Position numbers and translations under genes: made by a program. A stretch of DNA of 64,000 nucleotides from Pseudomonas sp. B20(2017) (lineage in GTDB: Bacteria; Pseudomonadota; Gammaproteobacteria; Pseudomonadales; Pseudomonadaceae). Location of the stretch: contig NZ_NEJP01000026.1 in the NCBI RefSeq assembly GCF_002113125.1, positions 1 to 64,000 on the forward strand, in the 5' to 3' direction. Shown here in pieces: positions 48,709-58,168 of the stretch. Position 1 is the first letter of the stretch, and the number at the start of each line of letters is the position of its first letter. The notes below the pieces were generated by a model. It had not been told where the DNA came from, searched no databases, and saw nothing but the letters and a program-made list of their open reading frames with translations.

Positions 48709-49662
48709 TTAACGGATGCGAAGTCCGTCAATAAATTCAAGGACACGTGTCCCCAACTCAGCCGCCAGTGGCAAATTCGGGTCCTTGTAGGAGGCCAGTT
48801 GCCGCTTCACGTCGTTGGGCACGATGCGCAACACGTGGTTCATGCCCTCGATCAGCGCCAGTTGCGCGTCTGGTTTGGCGGCCTTGAGCAATTTCGCATC
48901 ATCGACCTGGACCTGAATGTCGTTGCTGCCTTGCACGATCAGCGCCGGCATTTTCAGCCGGGCGAAGGCCGCTGCCGGATCCTGACGGAACAACGAAATC
49001 AGGTACGGCTGCACACTTGGGCGGAAAATCACCTGCAACGGCGCGGGCACATTATCGTCGGTGCGCCCGGCCTTGAGGCTGTCGAGCAGTTCGTTGCTGC
49101 GCAGCATCAGCGGAGGAGGGAGGCTGCGGGCCAGTTGCCGACGCAGCACCTGATCGATCGGTCGGGCCGTGCCGGACAGCGAAATGACCGCCGCCGCGCC
49201 GACCTTTGGCGCCGCCAGGCTGGCAATCAGCGCGCCTTCGCTGTGGCCGAGCAGGATCAACGGGCCGAAGCGCGGATCGGCTTTCAGCTTCTGACCCCAG
49301 GCCACGGCATCCGCCACGTAGGCTTCCACCGACAGGTTTCGCTCGTCCGGAGTTGCCGCCAGGCTGGCAGCCACACCGCGCTTGTCGAAACGCACACTGG
49401 CGACATTGTGTTTGGCCAGCACCCAGGCCAGTCGCTTGAGGCTGTCATTGCGCCCGCCATCGGGGTTGTTTCCGTCACGATCCGTAGGACCCGAGCCAGA
49501 AAGGATCAGGACAACCGGCACGGGGTTGTCGGATTTCGGCAGCAACAGCGAGCCGAAAAGTTCGCCGTTGTCGGTGGTCAATGTGACCGGTCGTTGCAGG
49601 ACAGTCGCCTGGACGAAGCCGGTAAACAGGGAAAGGCTCAAGATCAAAACTCGCAGCATCAT
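48709..49662 (-). CDS. Periplasmic alpha/beta hydrolase
   Basis: A 317-residue serine hydrolase starting at MMLRVLILSLSLFTGFVQA (49662; an ATG one codon later is equally possible), which is a signal peptide, so it is exported. The nucleophile elbow is GHSEG, the oxyanion region is LSGSGPTDRDGNN, the acid lies in GSNDIQV and the base in GMNHVL. The fold resembles the serine aminopeptidase S33 and acyl-esterase group. It is convergent with nothing in the way and divergent from aroC with 130 bases between. The substrate is unknown. Confidence 0.82.
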   Translation of the reverse strand: MMLRVLILSLSLFTGFVQATVLQRPVTLTTDNGELFGSLLLPKSDNPVPVVLILSGSGPTDRDGNNPDGGRNDSLKRLAWVLAKHNVASVRFDKRGVAASLAATPDERNLSVEAYVADAVAWGQKLKADPRFGPLILLGHSEGALIASLAAPKVGAAAVISLSGTARPIDQVLRRQLARSLPPPLMLRSNELLDSLKAGRTDDNVPAPLQVIFRPSVQPYLISLFRQDPAAAFARLKMPALIVQGSNDIQVQVDDAKLLKAAKPDAQLALIEGMNHVLRIVPNDVKRQLASYKDPNLPLAAELGTRVLEFIDGLRIR

Positions 49663-49792
49663 CACGCCATCATTTGCCAAGGTGCCGGTTGGACTCACCC
49701 ACACCGCTAAGGTTCGAGGATGAACTACTCGGTTAGCCTGCGTATACTGGCGCGCATCACGAATTTGGGTTCGATTTCACGGAGCGTCCTGC

Positions 49793-50884
49793 ATGTCCGG
49801 CAATACCTACGGCAAGCTGTTCACTGTCACCACCGCGGGCGAAAGCCATGGTCCGGCGTTGGTCGCCATTGTCGACGGCTGCCCGCCGGGCCTGGAGATT
49901 TCCCTTGAGGACCTGCAACGCGATCTCGACCGTCGCAAGCCGGGCACCAGCCGCCACACCACCCAGCGCCAGGAAGCCGACGAAGTCGAAATCCTTTCTG
50001 GCGTGTTTGAAGGTCGCACCACCGGCTGCTCCATCGGCCTGCTGATCCGCAATACCGACCAGAAGTCCAAGGACTACTCGGCGATCAAGGACCTGTTCCG
50101 CCCGGCCCACGCCGACTACACCTACCACCACAAATACGGCGAGCGCGATTATCGTGGCGGCGGTCGCAGCTCCGCGCGGGAAACCGCCATGCGCGTCGCG
50201 GCCGGCGCCATCGCCAAGAAGTACCTGGCCAGCCAGGGCATCGTCATTCGTGGCTACATGAGTCAGCTCGGTCCGATCGAAATCCCGTTCAAGACCTGGG
50301 AATCGGTCGAGAAGAATGCCTTCTTCAGCCCAGACCCGGACAAAGTGCCGGAGCTGGAAGCCTACATGGACCAGTTGCGACGCGATCAAGACTCCGTCGG
50401 GGCGAAGATCACCGTGGTTGCCGAAGGCGTGATGCCGGGCTTGGGTGAGCCGATCTTCGACCGTCTCGACGCTGAACTGGCCCACGCGCTGATGAGCATC
50501 AACGCGGTCAAAGGCGTGGAAATCGGCGCCGGTTTCGCCTGCGTCGCCCAGCGCGGCACCGAACACCGTGACGAACTGACCCCGGAAGGTTTCCTCAGCA
50601 ACAACGCCGGCGGCATCCTCGGCGGGATCTCTTCGGGTCAGCCGATCGTCGCGCACCTGGCGTTGAAACCGACCTCGAGTATCACCACCCCGGGCCGCTC
50701 GATCGACATCGACGGCAATCCGGTCGAAGTGATTACCAAGGGCCGTCACGATCCGTGCGTCGGCATCCGCGCCACGCCGATTGCCGAGGCGATGATGGCC
50801 ATCGTGCTGATGGATCACCTGCTGCGTCACCGTGGTCAGAACGCCGACGTGCGCGTCAGCACCCCGGTGCTGGGTCAGCTTTGA
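49793..50884 (+). CDS. aroC: Chorismate synthase
   Basis: A 363-residue chorismate synthase, the standard length. The three family signatures are present: GESHGPALVAIVDGCPPG, HADYTYHHKYGERDYRGGGRSSARETAMRVAAGAIAKK (split, about 105-140) and RGTEHRDELTPEGF. It makes chorismate from EPSP with reduced FMN, the last step shared by the aromatic amino acids, folate and quinones. It begins after a TATACT-like -10 (49743-49748). The next gene follows 31 bases later. Confidence 0.97.
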   Translation: MSGNTYGKLFTVTTAGESHGPALVAIVDGCPPGLEISLEDLQRDLDRRKPGTSRHTTQRQEADEVEILSGVFEGRTTGCSIGLLIRNTDQKSKDYSAIKDLFRPAHADYTYHHKYGERDYRGGGRSSARETAMRVAAGAIAKKYLASQGIVIRGYMSQLGPIEIPFKTWESVEKNAFFSPDPDKVPELEAYMDQLRRDQDSVGAKITVVAEGVMPGLGEPIFDRLDAELAHALMSINAVKGVEIGAGFACVAQRGTEHRDELTPEGFLSNNAGGILGGISSGQPIVAHLALKPTSSITTPGRSIDIDGNPVEVITKGRHDPCVGIRATPIAEAMMAIVLMDHLLRHRGQNADVRVSTPVLGQL

Positions 50885-50915
50885 TGGGTGATCTCAAAGC
50901 CGCCGCGGTCTGACC

Positions 50916-52073
50916 GTGGCGGCGCTCCCGTACTGGCGGCTGTCCAGTTTCTATCTGTTCTATTTCGCCTTGCTCGGTCCGACGGCGCCGTTTCTGGCGC
51001 TGTACTTCGATCATCTCGGATTCAGTGCGGCGCGCATCGGTGAGCTGGTGGCGATTCCGATGCTGATGCGCTGTGTAGCGCCGAACATCTGGGGCTGGCT
51101 CGGCGATTACACCGGCAGACGCCTGGCCATCGTGCGCTTTGGCGCGGTGTGTACGCTGCTGACGTTCTCGCTGATTTTCGTCAGCAAGACCTACACCTGG
51201 CTGGCGATGGTCATGGCCTTGCATGCGTTCTTCTGGCACGCGGTGTTGCCGCAGTTCGAAGTCATCACCCTGGCGCATTTGCAGGGCCAGACCTCCCGCT
51301 ATAGTCAGATTCGGCTCTGGGGCTCGATCGGTTTCATCATCACCGTGGTCGCCCTCGGTCGCCTGTTCGAATGGCTCAGCCTCGACATCTACCCGGCGGC
51401 GCTGGTGTTGATCATGGCCGGCATCGTGCTCAGCAGCTTGTGGGTGCCGAACGCGCAGCCGCCTCAGGGCAACCGTCCGACGGGGGATGGCTTTCTAAAG
51501 CAATTGCGCAATCCCGGGGTGCTGGCGTTCTACGGTTGCGTGGCGCTGATGCAGATGAGCCACGGCCCGTATTACACGTTTTTGACCCTGCACCTTGAGC
51601 TACTTGGCTACAGCCGTGGCGTGATCGGCATGCTCTGGGCGGTCGGCGTGGTGGCGGAAGTGCTGATGTTCATGGCCATGAGCCGGATCCTCGCGCGTTT
51701 TTCCCTGCGGCGGGTGCTGATGGCGAGTTTTCTGCTGGCGGCGCTGCGCTGGTTGCTGCTAGGTTCGTTCGCCGAGTTCCTGTGGGTCCTGTTGTTTGCC
51801 CAGGTGCTGCACGCGGCGACGTTTGGCAGCTTTCATGCGGCTGCCATCGCGTTCGTGCAACGTAGCTTCGGCGCGCGCCAGCAAGGGCAGGGCCAGGCGT
51901 TGTATGCCGCGCTGGCCGGCACCGGCGGTGCGCTCGGCGCGTTGTATTCCGGATACAGCTGGAATGCCCTCGGCGCGACATTGACCTTTAGTATTGCCAG
52001 TCTCGCAGCGCTCGCCGCTGCCGTTATCATTGCCATTCGAATGCAGAGGACAGGCCATGAGCCTTACCCGTGA
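50916..52073 (+). CDS. MFS transporter
   Basis: A 385-residue major facilitator protein with about twelve helices and a GTG start; no better start is seen. The N-terminal half has GDYTGRRLAIVRFG between helices 2 and 3, the MFS loop motif. It belongs to the LacY/nucleoside-proton-like branch. The end overlaps the start of mtnB by 17 bases, so it is co-translated with the methionine salvage genes and could carry a related thiol or nucleoside metabolite. The cargo is not known. Confidence 0.82.
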   Translation: MAALPYWRLSSFYLFYFALLGPTAPFLALYFDHLGFSAARIGELVAIPMLMRCVAPNIWGWLGDYTGRRLAIVRFGAVCTLLTFSLIFVSKTYTWLAMVMALHAFFWHAVLPQFEVITLAHLQGQTSRYSQIRLWGSIGFIITVVALGRLFEWLSLDIYPAALVLIMAGIVLSSLWVPNAQPPQGNRPTGDGFLKQLRNPGVLAFYGCVALMQMSHGPYYTFLTLHLELLGYSRGVIGMLWAVGVVAEVLMFMAMSRILARFSLRRVLMASFLLAALRWLLLGSFAEFLWVLLFAQVLHAATFGSFHAAAIAFVQRSFGARQQGQGQALYAALAGTGGALGALYSGYSWNALGATLTFSIASLAALAAAVIIAIRMQRTGHEPYP

Positions 52074-52683
52074 ACAGCTTGCCCAGCAAATTGTCGACGC
52101 CGGGCGTTTTCTTTATGGTCGCGGCTGGTCGCCGGCCACCAGCAGCAATTACTCGACGCGCCTGTCGCCGAGCGAAGCGCTGCTGACCGTGTCCGGCAAG
52201 CACAAGGGCCAGCTGGGCCTGGACGACGTGCTCGCCACCGACCTGTCCGGCAACAGCCTGGAACCGGGCAAAAAACCGTCCGCCGAAACCCTGTTGCACA
52301 CCCAGCTCTACAGCTGGCGTCCGGAAATCGGCGCCGTGTTACACACCCACTCGGTGAACGCCACGGTGCTGTCGCGCCTGACACCGCAAGACTTCATCGA
52401 GTTCGAAGACTACGAACTGCAAAAAGCCTTCAGCGGCATCTCGACCCACGAATCCCGGGTGCGGGTGCCGATCTTCGACAACGATCAGAACATTGCGCGC
52501 CTCGCCGCCAAGGTGCAGCCTTGGCTCGACGCCCATCCCGATTGCGTCGGTTATCTGATTCGCGGCCACGGCCTCTACACCTGGGGCGCGCAGATGAGCG
52601 ATGCGCTGCGCCAGATCGAGGCCTTTGAATTCCTGTTTGAATGCGAGTTGAAGACCCGCAGCGTCATGAACCGCCAAGGCTGA
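52057..52683 (+). CDS. mtnB: Methylthioribulose-1-phosphate dehydratase
   Basis: A 208-residue class II aldolase-fold enzyme; the start ATG 52057 has AGAGGA just upstream. Zinc ligands are HTHS (about 96-99) and the His in IRGHGLYTWG; the catalytic Glu is in the LSPSEALLTVSGKHKG to PSAETLLH region. It dehydrates 5-methylthioribulose 1-phosphate in the methionine salvage pathway. It overlaps the transporter gene and is followed by mtnD, then mtnC. Confidence 0.95.
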   Translation: MSLTREQLAQQIVDAGRFLYGRGWSPATSSNYSTRLSPSEALLTVSGKHKGQLGLDDVLATDLSGNSLEPGKKPSAETLLHTQLYSWRPEIGAVLHTHSVNATVLSRLTPQDFIEFEDYELQKAFSGISTHESRVRVPIFDNDQNIARLAAKVQPWLDAHPDCVGYLIRGHGLYTWGAQMSDALRQIEAFEFLFECELKTRSVMNRQG

Positions 52684-52774
52684 CTTCACCAGAACCAGCC
52701 CATTTGCCTGATGAATGCAGTGCCCGACCGGTCTGAAAGAACCGGACGGCAAGGCCGATACCGAGGAATGCCCC

Positions 52775-53320
52775 ATGAGCAGCCTGTCCGTCTATCACGT
52801 TTCCAGCCCCGAGATTCCGAACAAGGTGCTGACCCATTTCGAAGACATCGCCTCGACCCTGGCTGAGCAGGGCGTGCGCTTCGACCGCTGGCAAGCCGCC
52901 GCGAAGATCCAGCCCGGCGCCAGCCAGGAAGAAGTGATCGGTGCCTATAAAGAACAGATCGACAAACTGATGACCGAGCGCGGTTACATCACGGTCGATG
53001 TGATCAGCCTCAACAGCGATCACCCGCAAAAAGCCGAATTGCGCGCCAAGTTCCTTGAAGAGCATCGCCATGGCGAAGACGAAGTACGCTTTTTCGTCGC
53101 CGGTCGTGGCCTGTTTACCCTGCACATCGACGATTACGTATACGCGGTGCTGTGCGAAAAGAACGACCTGATTTCGGTGCCAGCCGGCACCAAACACTGG
53201 TTCGACATGGGTGAGAACCCACATTTTGTGGCGATCCGTCTGTTCAACAACCCTGAAGGCTGGGTCGCCAATTTCACCGGCGAAGACATTGCCGGCCGCT
53301 TCCCGCGTCTGGAGGACTGA
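52775..53320 (+). CDS. mtnD: Acireductone dioxygenase
   Basis: A 181-residue cupin enzyme starting at MSSLSVYHVSSPEIP, with GAGGAA upstream. Metal ligands lie in EEHRHGEDEVRFFVAGRG (His, His, Glu) and TKHWFDMGE (last His). With iron it gives formate and the 2-oxo acid precursor of methionine; with nickel it gives an off-pathway product. Between mtnB and mtnC, four bases before mtnC. Confidence 0.95.
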   Translation: MSSLSVYHVSSPEIPNKVLTHFEDIASTLAEQGVRFDRWQAAAKIQPGASQEEVIGAYKEQIDKLMTERGYITVDVISLNSDHPQKAELRAKFLEEHRHGEDEVRFFVAGRGLFTLHIDDYVYAVLCEKNDLISVPAGTKHWFDMGENPHFVAIRLFNNPEGWVANFTGEDIAGRFPRLED

Positions 53321-53324
53321 GCCG

Positions 53325-54008
53325 ATGTCGATCAAGGTCATTCTCACCGACATCGAAGGCACCACCAGCGCGGTGAGTTTTGTGTTCGACGTGCTGTTCC
53401 CGTACGCAGCGAAACATCTGCCGGACTTCGTTCGCCAGAACGCCCGGCGCGCTGACGTTGCCGAGCAACTGGACGCCGTGCGCCGCGACAGCAGCGAACC
53501 GCAGGCTGACGTCGAGCGGGTCGTGGACATTCTGCTGGCCTGGATCGCCGAAGACCGCAAAGCCACGCCGCTGAAAGCGTTGCAGGGTATGGTCTGGGAA
53601 CAGGGTTATCAGGCCGGGCAGTTGAAAGGCCATGTTTATCCGGACGCTGTTGAAGCGCTCCAGCGCTGGCATCAGGCCGGTTATCAACTGTTTGTTTATT
53701 CGTCCGGTTCGATTCAGGCGCAGAAGCTGATTTTTGGTTGCTCGGAAGCAGGGGATTTGACGCCGCTGTTCAGCGGTTATTTCGACACCACGTCCGGCCC
53801 GAAGCGCGAAGCGCAGTCGTACAGCAACATCCAGCAGGTCATCGGTGTCGAACCGCAGGAGATCCTGTTCCTGTCCGATATCGTGCAGGAACTCGATGCC
53901 GCCCAGGCCGCCGGCCTGCAAACCTGCGGGCTGGCCCGTGAAGGCGGGGAACTGGCAGGGCATGTGACCGTTGACAGCTTCACCGGGATCGAACCGGAAG
54001 CGTTCTGA
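53325..54008 (+). CDS. mtnC: Enolase-phosphatase of methionine salvage
   Basis: A 227-residue HAD enzyme. The nucleophile motif is ILTDIEGTTSAVSFV (the first Asp of DIEGT), followed by VYSSGSIQAQKLIFG and LFLSDIVQELDAA. It performs both the enolisation and the dephosphorylation that make acireductone for MtnD. It starts four bases after mtnD. Together with mtnB and the nearby spermidine synthase it recycles methylthioadenosine. Confidence 0.95.
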   Translation: MSIKVILTDIEGTTSAVSFVFDVLFPYAAKHLPDFVRQNARRADVAEQLDAVRRDSSEPQADVERVVDILLAWIAEDRKATPLKALQGMVWEQGYQAGQLKGHVYPDAVEALQRWHQAGYQLFVYSSGSIQAQKLIFGCSEAGDLTPLFSGYFDTTSGPKREAQSYSNIQQVIGVEPQEILFLSDIVQELDAAQAAGLQTCGLAREGGELAGHVTVDSFTGIEPEAF

Positions 54009-54031
54009 ACCTTCTTTTCAGGAAAACAAAT

Positions 54032-54120
54032 GTGGGAGCCAGCCTGCTGGCGATGGCGGTAGTTCAGTCAAATAGATTTTGCCTGGTACACCGCTATCGC
54101 CAGCAGGCTGGCTCCCACAC
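54032..54120. repeat. REP doublet of a second sequence class
   Basis: TGTGGGAGCCAGCCTGCTGGCGATGG and its inverted copy around about 35 bases. The core CCAGCCTGCTGGCG differs from GCTTGCTCGCG in all other full doublets here. Confidence 0.9.
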
Positions 54121-54138
54121 GTTTGTGCGGGTATGAAA

Positions 54139-54417
54139 TTACATCGAGTGATAGGTCGGCAGGGCAAAACGCTGCTGACTTTGCAGCATGCCGATTTGCG
54201 GCAGTTCGCTGGCTTGTTCCGCCAGATCACGACGGATCGCGCTGATCGCCCACGACAGTTGGTCGGCGGCGTGCAATTGCTGATAGGTCAGCGCGCGTTT
54301 GAACACTTTGCCGTCGGCACTCTTCAGCGTCAGCAAAATCCCGCCATCGGGACGTGGTGCGGTGGTGACGGCGAAGTTGGAGAACAGGGAGGTAAATTTT
54401 TCTTGGATCAGGCTCAT
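54139..54417 (-). CDS. DUF3509-family protein
   Basis: A 92-residue cytoplasmic protein starting at MSLIQEKFTSLFSNFAV. The pattern RPDGGILLTLKSADGKVFKRALT followed by the Trp in LSWAISAIRRDLAE is that of the small DUF3509 proteins found in many copies in Pseudomonas. Their function is unknown. The upstream region is AT-rich. It is convergent with mtnC. Confidence 0.75.
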   Translation of the reverse strand: MSLIQEKFTSLFSNFAVTTAPRPDGGILLTLKSADGKVFKRALTYQQLHAADQLSWAISAIRRDLAEQASELPQIGMLQSQQRFALPTYHSM

Positions 54418-54805
54418 GTCTTTCAGCTCCGTATGCACTTGAATGGCAAGCATGCGTAGGGAGTTGCAGCGATTGTGCCAGTATTTATTTTTTTAAAAAT
54501 CGTTATAAATCAATAACTTAAAAACATGGCTTATTTCATCTGTCGTGCAATCTGCATGAATAGCCATCGTGCATCCTGCATTTTGCGGGATCGCTGTCGA
54601 TCCGATGGAACCAATCGAGCCGGCTGCAATCCCGCTTCGTCTAGTAACGCTGGCGGATACAAAACATTGCAAAAACCGCGTGTACAGCCCGCGAAGCCCT
54701 GACGTATTTTCGGCCTCGACCCTCGCGCAAGAAGCGCCGGTTGCGTCACCCGATTGCCCGACAATAAAAATCCGGCCTGCACGTCAAGGTCGAACGGGAG
54801 CTGCC
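54418..54805. other. Control region between the DUF3509 and acyl-CoA synthetase genes
   Basis: About 390 bases. The first part (54480-54540) is strongly AT-rich and probably carries the promoter of the DUF3509 gene. A 14-bp tandem motif (54544-54581) lies in the middle. The remainder before the acyl-CoA synthetase start shows nothing I can name. Confidence 0.55.
54544..54581. promoter_or_regulatory. Tandem 14-bp repeats with TGCA half-sites
   Basis: CGTGCAATCTGCAT at 54544-54557 and CGTGCATCCTGCAT at 54568-54581, 24 bases apart. Each holds two TGCA palindromes seven bases apart. A possible regulator-binding array for the divergent genes. Confidence 0.4.
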
Positions 54806-56644
54806 ATGCGCCACGCGCCGAGCGACACAATTACCTGGGGCATGATGCTCCGCAAACTACCGATGATTGCCAAAGCCATCCCCCGGGTGGTGAAAGGCAT
54901 GAAGGTGGCCAACGTCAAGGATCCGACCCAAACCTGTGGCCTGGGCTGGACATTCGAGCAAGCGACCCTGCGCAATCCCGAGGGCCCCGCGCTGCTGTCG
55001 GGCGAGGTGGTGCTGAGTTATTCACAGGTCAACCAGTGGGCCAACCGCATCGCCCACTATCTGATCGGGCAGGGCATCGGCAAAGGCGATGTGGTGGCGG
55101 TGTTCATCGAGAACCGCCCGGAATTGCTGGTGACGATTCTGGCCCTGGCCAAAGTGGGCGCCGTCAGTGCGCTGCTCAATACCTCGCAGACCCGCGATAC
55201 GCTGATCCACAGCATCAATCTGGTGACACCGGCGGCGATTGTCGTCGGTGAAGAATTGCTGCCGGCATTTGCGGCGGTACGCGAGCAAGTGTCGATCCCG
55301 ACAGCGCGCGCCTGGTTCGTCGCCGATCAGGATACCTTCACCCATCCGGGCATCGCGCCTGAGGGCTATATCAACCTGATCAGCGCCAGTGCCGACGCTT
55401 CGGGCGACAACCCGGCCAGCAGCCGGCAGATTTTCTTCGATGATCCCTGTTTCTATATCTACACTTCCGGCACCACCGGTTTGCCCAAGGCCGGGGTGTT
55501 CAAGCACGGACGCTGGATGCGCAGTTCGGCGAGCTTCGGCATGATCGCCCTCGACATGCGCCCCGACGACATCGTCTATTGCACCTTGCCGCTGTACCAC
55601 GCCACCGGGCTTTGCGTGTGCTGGGGTTCGGCGGTCAATGGCGCGTCGGGTTTCGCGATACGCCGCAAGTTCAGCGCCCGGCAGTTCTGGAGCGACGTGC
55701 GCCGCTACCGCGCAACCACCATCGGCTACGTCGGCGAGTTGTGCCGGTATCTGGTGGATCAGCCGCTCAGCGCCGACGACAGTCGTCATGACGTGCGCAA
55801 GATGATCGGCAATGGTTTGCGGCCCGGTGCGTGGGCCGAGTTCAAGACCCGCTTCGGCGTGGATCACATCTGCGAGCTGTACGCCGCCAGCGACGGCAAT
55901 ATCGGCTTCACCAACATCCTCAATTTCGACAACACTATCGGTTTCTCGCTGATGGCCTGGGAGCTGGTCGCCTATGACCAGGACAGCGGCGAACCGATTC
56001 GCGGCGCTGACGGGTTCATGCGCAAGGTCGGCCGGGGCGAGCGAGGCCTGTTGCTGGCGCGGATCGACGACAAGGCGCCGCTGGACGGCTACACCGATCC
56101 GCAGAAAACCGCCAAGGTCGTGCTGCAGGACGTGTTCACCAAGGGCGATCGCTTCTTCAACACCGGCGATCTGCTGCGCAATATCGGTTTCGGTCACGCA
56201 CAGTTTGTCGACCGCCTCGGCGACACCTATCGCTGGAAGGGCGAGAACGTCTCGACCACCGAGGTCGAAAATCTGCTGCTTCAGCATCCGCATATTTCCG
56301 AAGCGGTGGCCTATGGCGTGGAAATCCCCAACACCAACGGGCGCGCCGGGATGGCGGCGATCACCCCGGCCGAGTCCCTGGCGACCCTGGATTTCGCCGG
56401 GCTGCTGGCCTTCGCCCGCCAGTGCATGCCGGCCTATGCGGTGCCGTTGTTCTTGCGGGTCAAGGTGAAGATGGAAACCACCGGGACCTTCAAATACCAG
56501 AAGACCCGCCTGAAAAACGAAGGCTTCGACCCCGGCTTGACGGGCGATGACCCGATTTATGCCTGGCTGCCGGGAACCGAAACCTACGTGCAGGTCACGG
56601 ATGAAATCCTTGCGGACATCCGGGCAGGCAAGTTCCGTTATTGA
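54806..56644 (+). CDS. Long-chain acyl-CoA synthetase, FATP/FadD6 type
   Basis: A 612-residue AMP-forming ligase starting at MRHAPSDTITWGMML, with GGGAG nine bases before it; the longer frame is unlikely. The ATP motif is YIYTSGTTGLPKAG, and later AASDGN and TGDLLRNIGFGHAQFVDRLGDTYRWKGENVSTTEVE (split, about 450-490) complete the ANL fold. This branch activates long or very long fatty acids and is associated with uptake across membranes. It is divergent from the DUF3509 gene and likely monocistronic. The chain-length preference is unknown. Confidence 0.9.
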   Translation: MRHAPSDTITWGMMLRKLPMIAKAIPRVVKGMKVANVKDPTQTCGLGWTFEQATLRNPEGPALLSGEVVLSYSQVNQWANRIAHYLIGQGIGKGDVVAVFIENRPELLVTILALAKVGAVSALLNTSQTRDTLIHSINLVTPAAIVVGEELLPAFAAVREQVSIPTARAWFVADQDTFTHPGIAPEGYINLISASADASGDNPASSRQIFFDDPCFYIYTSGTTGLPKAGVFKHGRWMRSSASFGMIALDMRPDDIVYCTLPLYHATGLCVCWGSAVNGASGFAIRRKFSARQFWSDVRRYRATTIGYVGELCRYLVDQPLSADDSRHDVRKMIGNGLRPGAWAEFKTRFGVDHICELYAASDGNIGFTNILNFDNTIGFSLMAWELVAYDQDSGEPIRGADGFMRKVGRGERGLLLARIDDKAPLDGYTDPQKTAKVVLQDVFTKGDRFFNTGDLLRNIGFGHAQFVDRLGDTYRWKGENVSTTEVENLLLQHPHISEAVAYGVEIPNTNGRAGMAAITPAESLATLDFAGLLAFARQCMPAYAVPLFLRVKVKMETTGTFKYQKTRLKNEGFDPGLTGDDPIYAWLPGTETYVQVTDEILADIRAGKFRY

Positions 56645-56741
56645 TATTGGCTATCGGCAGTCTTGGAAAAAAGGGGATGACAGCTATCGCCGCGCTCGGG
56701 AAACTAGCGGTTTTCCGATTGACCGAAAGTGGAGTTGCCTC

Positions 56742-57260
56742 ATGTCCGACCAAAGCCGCCAGATGACCCCCGAAGAAGCTGCCGAATTCACCGAGCAGGT
56801 ATTCAACAAGGCGCGCGAGGGCGATGCGGTGATGCTGGATCGCCTGATCACTGCCGGTCTGCCGGTGAACCTGACCAACAGCAAGGGCGACACCCTGCTG
56901 ATGCTCGCCAGTTACTACGGGCATGTGGACGCGGTGCAAGTGCTGCTCAAGCACAAGGCCGACCCGGAACAACGCAACGGCAACGGCCAGAGCCCGATTG
57001 CCGGCGCGGCGTTCAAGGGCGATCTGGCCGTGGTCAAGGCCCTGGTCGAGGGCGGGGCGCAGATTGAAGGCGCCTCCTTCGATGGCCGCACGGCGCTGAT
57101 GATGGCGGCGATGTTCAACCGGGTTGAAATCGTCGACTTCCTGATCGATCAGGGCGCCGATCCGAAAGCCAAGGATGCCAACGGCATCACCGCGCTGGAC
57201 GCGGCCCGCACCATGGGCGCTGTGGACACCACCGCGCAGCTGGAAAAACTGCTGGGCTGA
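56742..57260 (+). CDS. Ankyrin-repeat protein
   Basis: A 172-residue soluble protein made mostly of ankyrin repeats. After an N-terminal helix (MTPEEAAEFTEQVFNKAREGDA) come about four repeats: LDRLITAGLPVNLTN, KGDTLLMLASYYGHVDAVQVLLKHKADPEQRN, GQSPIAGAAFKGDLAVVKALVEGGAQIEGAS, and DGRTALMMAAMFNRVEIVDFLIDQGADPKAKD, then a C cap. No signal peptide, so it binds a partner in the cytoplasm. The partner is unknown. It stands between the acyl-CoA synthetase and a conserved hypothetical gene on the plus strand. Confidence 0.85.
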   Translation: MSDQSRQMTPEEAAEFTEQVFNKAREGDAVMLDRLITAGLPVNLTNSKGDTLLMLASYYGHVDAVQVLLKHKADPEQRNGNGQSPIAGAAFKGDLAVVKALVEGGAQIEGASFDGRTALMMAAMFNRVEIVDFLIDQGADPKAKDANGITALDAARTMGAVDTTAQLEKLLG

Positions 57261-57350
57261 CGCCGCTGGCCGGAACCCGCTCTGTGGCGAAGGCGAGAAT
57301 GCGCTATCCTTCGCGCCCTCAAAATTCTCTTCGCCACAGGATCCGCCCCC

Positions 57351-57881
57351 ATGAAAGCCGCACTCGCCGAACTCATCAGCAAAATCAGCTCCGGCTGCAT
57401 GGGCGAAGACGAGATCCTGAAGGTCGCTGACGAAGCGGCGCAGGCCTACGCCGATGCCGACGCTTTTCTGACCGCCAATCCGGACATCAACTACGACGAC
57501 ACTTTCCCGATTCCGCTGGGCGAGTGGGTGGTGGTCGGCAGCCTGCCGGAAACCGTGCTGTTCCAGGCCGACACCTACGTTGACCTGTTCGCGCAGATCG
57601 TTGCGTCGTTCGGCCCGGGCGTCGAGTTCAACCTCAAGCCCAAACAACTGGCCAGGACCGAGGCGCTGACCGCGCTCAACCGCATCCAAGTGCAGATGAG
57701 CAGCCTGAACAAGGAAAACGGCGGTTACACGCTGATGAACTTCAGCCAGTTGCTCGACGACGAGCTGCAGGTGGTGCTGGTCTACGGCAACGACGTGCCG
57801 CGAGTGCTGGAGCTATGCGCCGAAACCGGCATCGCTGCCGCGCCGTCGCTGGAAGCCCTGAAAGTCGCCGTTCACGTCTGA
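57351..57881 (+). CDS. Conserved protein of unknown function
   Basis: A 176-residue acidic cytoplasmic protein. It begins MKAALAELISKISSGCMGEDEILKVADEAAQAYADADAFL, a helical part, then a mixed domain (IPLGEWVVVGSLPETVLFQ, ...TLMNFSQLLDDELQVVLVYGNDVPRVLELC). I do not recognise the family. It lies about 90 bases after the ankyrin gene and before a small membrane protein. Base composition fits its neighbours. No function can be given. Confidence 0.7.
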   Translation: MKAALAELISKISSGCMGEDEILKVADEAAQAYADADAFLTANPDINYDDTFPIPLGEWVVVGSLPETVLFQADTYVDLFAQIVASFGPGVEFNLKPKQLARTEALTALNRIQVQMSSLNKENGGYTLMNFSQLLDDELQVVLVYGNDVPRVLELCAETGIAAAPSLEALKVAVHV

Positions 57882-57952
57882 ACGCAATAAAAGGGAACCC
57901 TGTGCGCGACCGTCTATCCTAAAAGTGCAAGCCACTATTCTGGAGCGACACC

Positions 57953-58144
57953 ATGGGTTCCACGTTCAATGGCCTGGTCGGCCTGATCATTCTTGCGCTC
58001 GACATCTGGGCGATCATCAATGTGCTGAAAAGCGGCGCCGAGACCGGGATGAAAATCCTCTGGGTGCTGCTGATCATCCTCCTGCCGGTGCTGGGCCTGA
58101 TCATCTGGGCGATTGCCGGCCCGCGGGGCAATGTGCGGATCTAG
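57953..58144 (+). CDS. Small PLDc_N-type membrane protein
   Basis: A 63-residue protein with two hydrophobic helices: FNGLVGLIILALDIWAIINVL and ILWVLLIILLPVLGLIIWAIAG, joined by KSGAETGMK and ending GPRGN. This is the phospholipase D-nuclease N-terminal (PLDc_N) membrane motif found alone in many small proteins. It probably sits in the inner membrane. The role is unknown. Confidence 0.8.
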   Translation: MGSTFNGLVGLIILALDIWAIINVLKSGAETGMKILWVLLIILLPVLGLIIWAIAGPRGNVRI

Positions 58145-58168
58145 TTTCACAACTGAACAGGTTCTTTC

